Shown here: positions 5,170-5,504 of the stretch, one piece after another
Layout of the letters: each line of letters starts with the position of its first letter
How positions within the stretch are numbered: the stretch's first letter is position 1
NCBI GenBank assembly: GCA_003266075.1
Contig: MUZZ01000207.1
Location: 1 to 5,504, forward strand
Length of the DNA stretch: 5,504 bases
Direction: 5' to 3'
Source of the DNA: Methanosphaera sp. rholeuAM74
GTDB lineage: Archaea; Methanobacteriota; Methanobacteria; Methanobacteriales; Methanobacteriaceae
Notes under the pieces: generated by a model
What the model was told of the DNA's origin: nothing
Seen by the model: only the letters and a program-made list of their open reading frames with translations
The model's database searches: none
Position numbers and translations under genes: made by a program

Positions 5170-5504
5170 TTAAATGAATGGTAGTGGATTTAGGGTTGTC
5201 GTATTGACTAATGTTTCAACTGCCTTACCGTTTCCCTTTCCACGAAGGTCAATACGATATGTTTTACCATTCTTGGTATACCAATAGTTGGCTGAAACAA
5301 GTTTACTTTCATTGTTTTTGGCAATAACTGATTCCATGTGTACTCCATCAGCGAAGTCTTTAGATGATTGTTCTAACTTATATTTGTCCTTGTTTGTTTC
5401 TGTGAAATTCTGGATTATCAAATCCATAGGCTGTGGATTTTTGACTTCTTGAACGAATAGCTTGGTATTCTTATTAGAGATTAATGTAATTCCATCTTTA
5501 ATAT
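5170..5504 (-). CDS. Unrecognised protein, C-terminal 111 residues (cut by the window edge)
   Basis: The frame is open from the right edge to TAA at 5170-5172. The 25 codons before the internal ATG at 5425-5427 (IKDGITLISNKNTKLFVQEV, then KNPQP) contain no stop and read as natural protein, so the gene starts outside the window and that ATG is not the start. The visible part alternates short strands with charged turns: TLISNKNTKLFVQEV, a helix-like MDLIIQNFTETNKDKYKLEQ, then SANYWYTKNGKTYRIDLRG, and a final VETLVNTTTLNPLPFI. This resembles the C-terminal half of small PsbP-like secreted or lipoprotein domains common in Methanobacteriales, in which a strand with an x-Y-x-x-G-K-x-Y turn precedes a last helix. 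That is a pattern impression only. A signal peptide, if any, lies beyond the window. The gene has its own terminator and is not linked to the glycan operon. Confidence 0.75.
   Translation of the reverse strand, partial: IKDGITLISNKNTKLFVQEVKNPQPMDLIIQNFTETNKDKYKLEQSSKDFADGVHMESVIAKNNESKLVSANYWYTKNGKTYRIDLRGKGNGKAVETLVNTTTLNPLPFI

Noticed and set aside
5170..5427. An 85-residue complete gene starting at the ATG at 5425-5427
   Set aside because: The frame stays open upstream to the window edge with protein-like sequence, and no ribosome site precedes that ATG, so the gene is partial.

Overview
The window looks like a low-GC methanogenic archaeon of the order Methanobacteriales, with Methanosphaera or Methanobrevibacter the best guesses. 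The evidence is the archaeal-type valyl-tRNA synthetase N-terminus, very AT-rich spacers, TATA-box-like elements at archaeal spacing, and oligo-T transcript ends. This placement rests on recalled family resemblance and was not checked by a search.

Layout from left to right. Positions 1-520 hold the N-terminal third or less of valS on the minus strand, cut by the window edge, with a clear Shine-Dalgarno site and a TATA box upstream. Positions 521-823 are an AT-rich spacer with a possible 45-residue plus-strand membrane peptide (604-741), inverted repeats, and the terminator region of the next operon. Positions 824-4516 are a tight two-gene minus-strand operon. The first gene (2750-4516) encodes an N-terminal SAM methyltransferase fused to what looks like a kinase-fold domain and a coiled-coil tail. 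The second (824-2734) encodes an RgpF-type (rhamnan synthesis protein F) glycosyltransferase with two related halves and its own C-terminal coiled coil. Positions 4517-5169 are a 650-base spacer without a convincing large gene. It holds several inverted repeats, a 15-base direct repeat and one 56-codon ORF of uncertain status. Positions 5170-5504 are the C-terminal end of an unrecognised, probably exported, minus-strand protein followed by an oligo-T terminator.

How the genes may work together. The two operon products look like surface-polysaccharide enzymes: RgpF would add sugars, and the methyltransferase-kinase protein would modify the glycan. The order methyltransferase, kinase-like domain, coiled coil resembles bacterial WbdD, which caps O-antigen chains by phosphorylation and methylation and uses a coiled coil to set chain length. 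If that analogy holds, this is a compact archaeal extend-and-cap glycan module. That is the most interesting hypothesis in the window. valS and the 5170-5504 gene appear to be separate transcription units.
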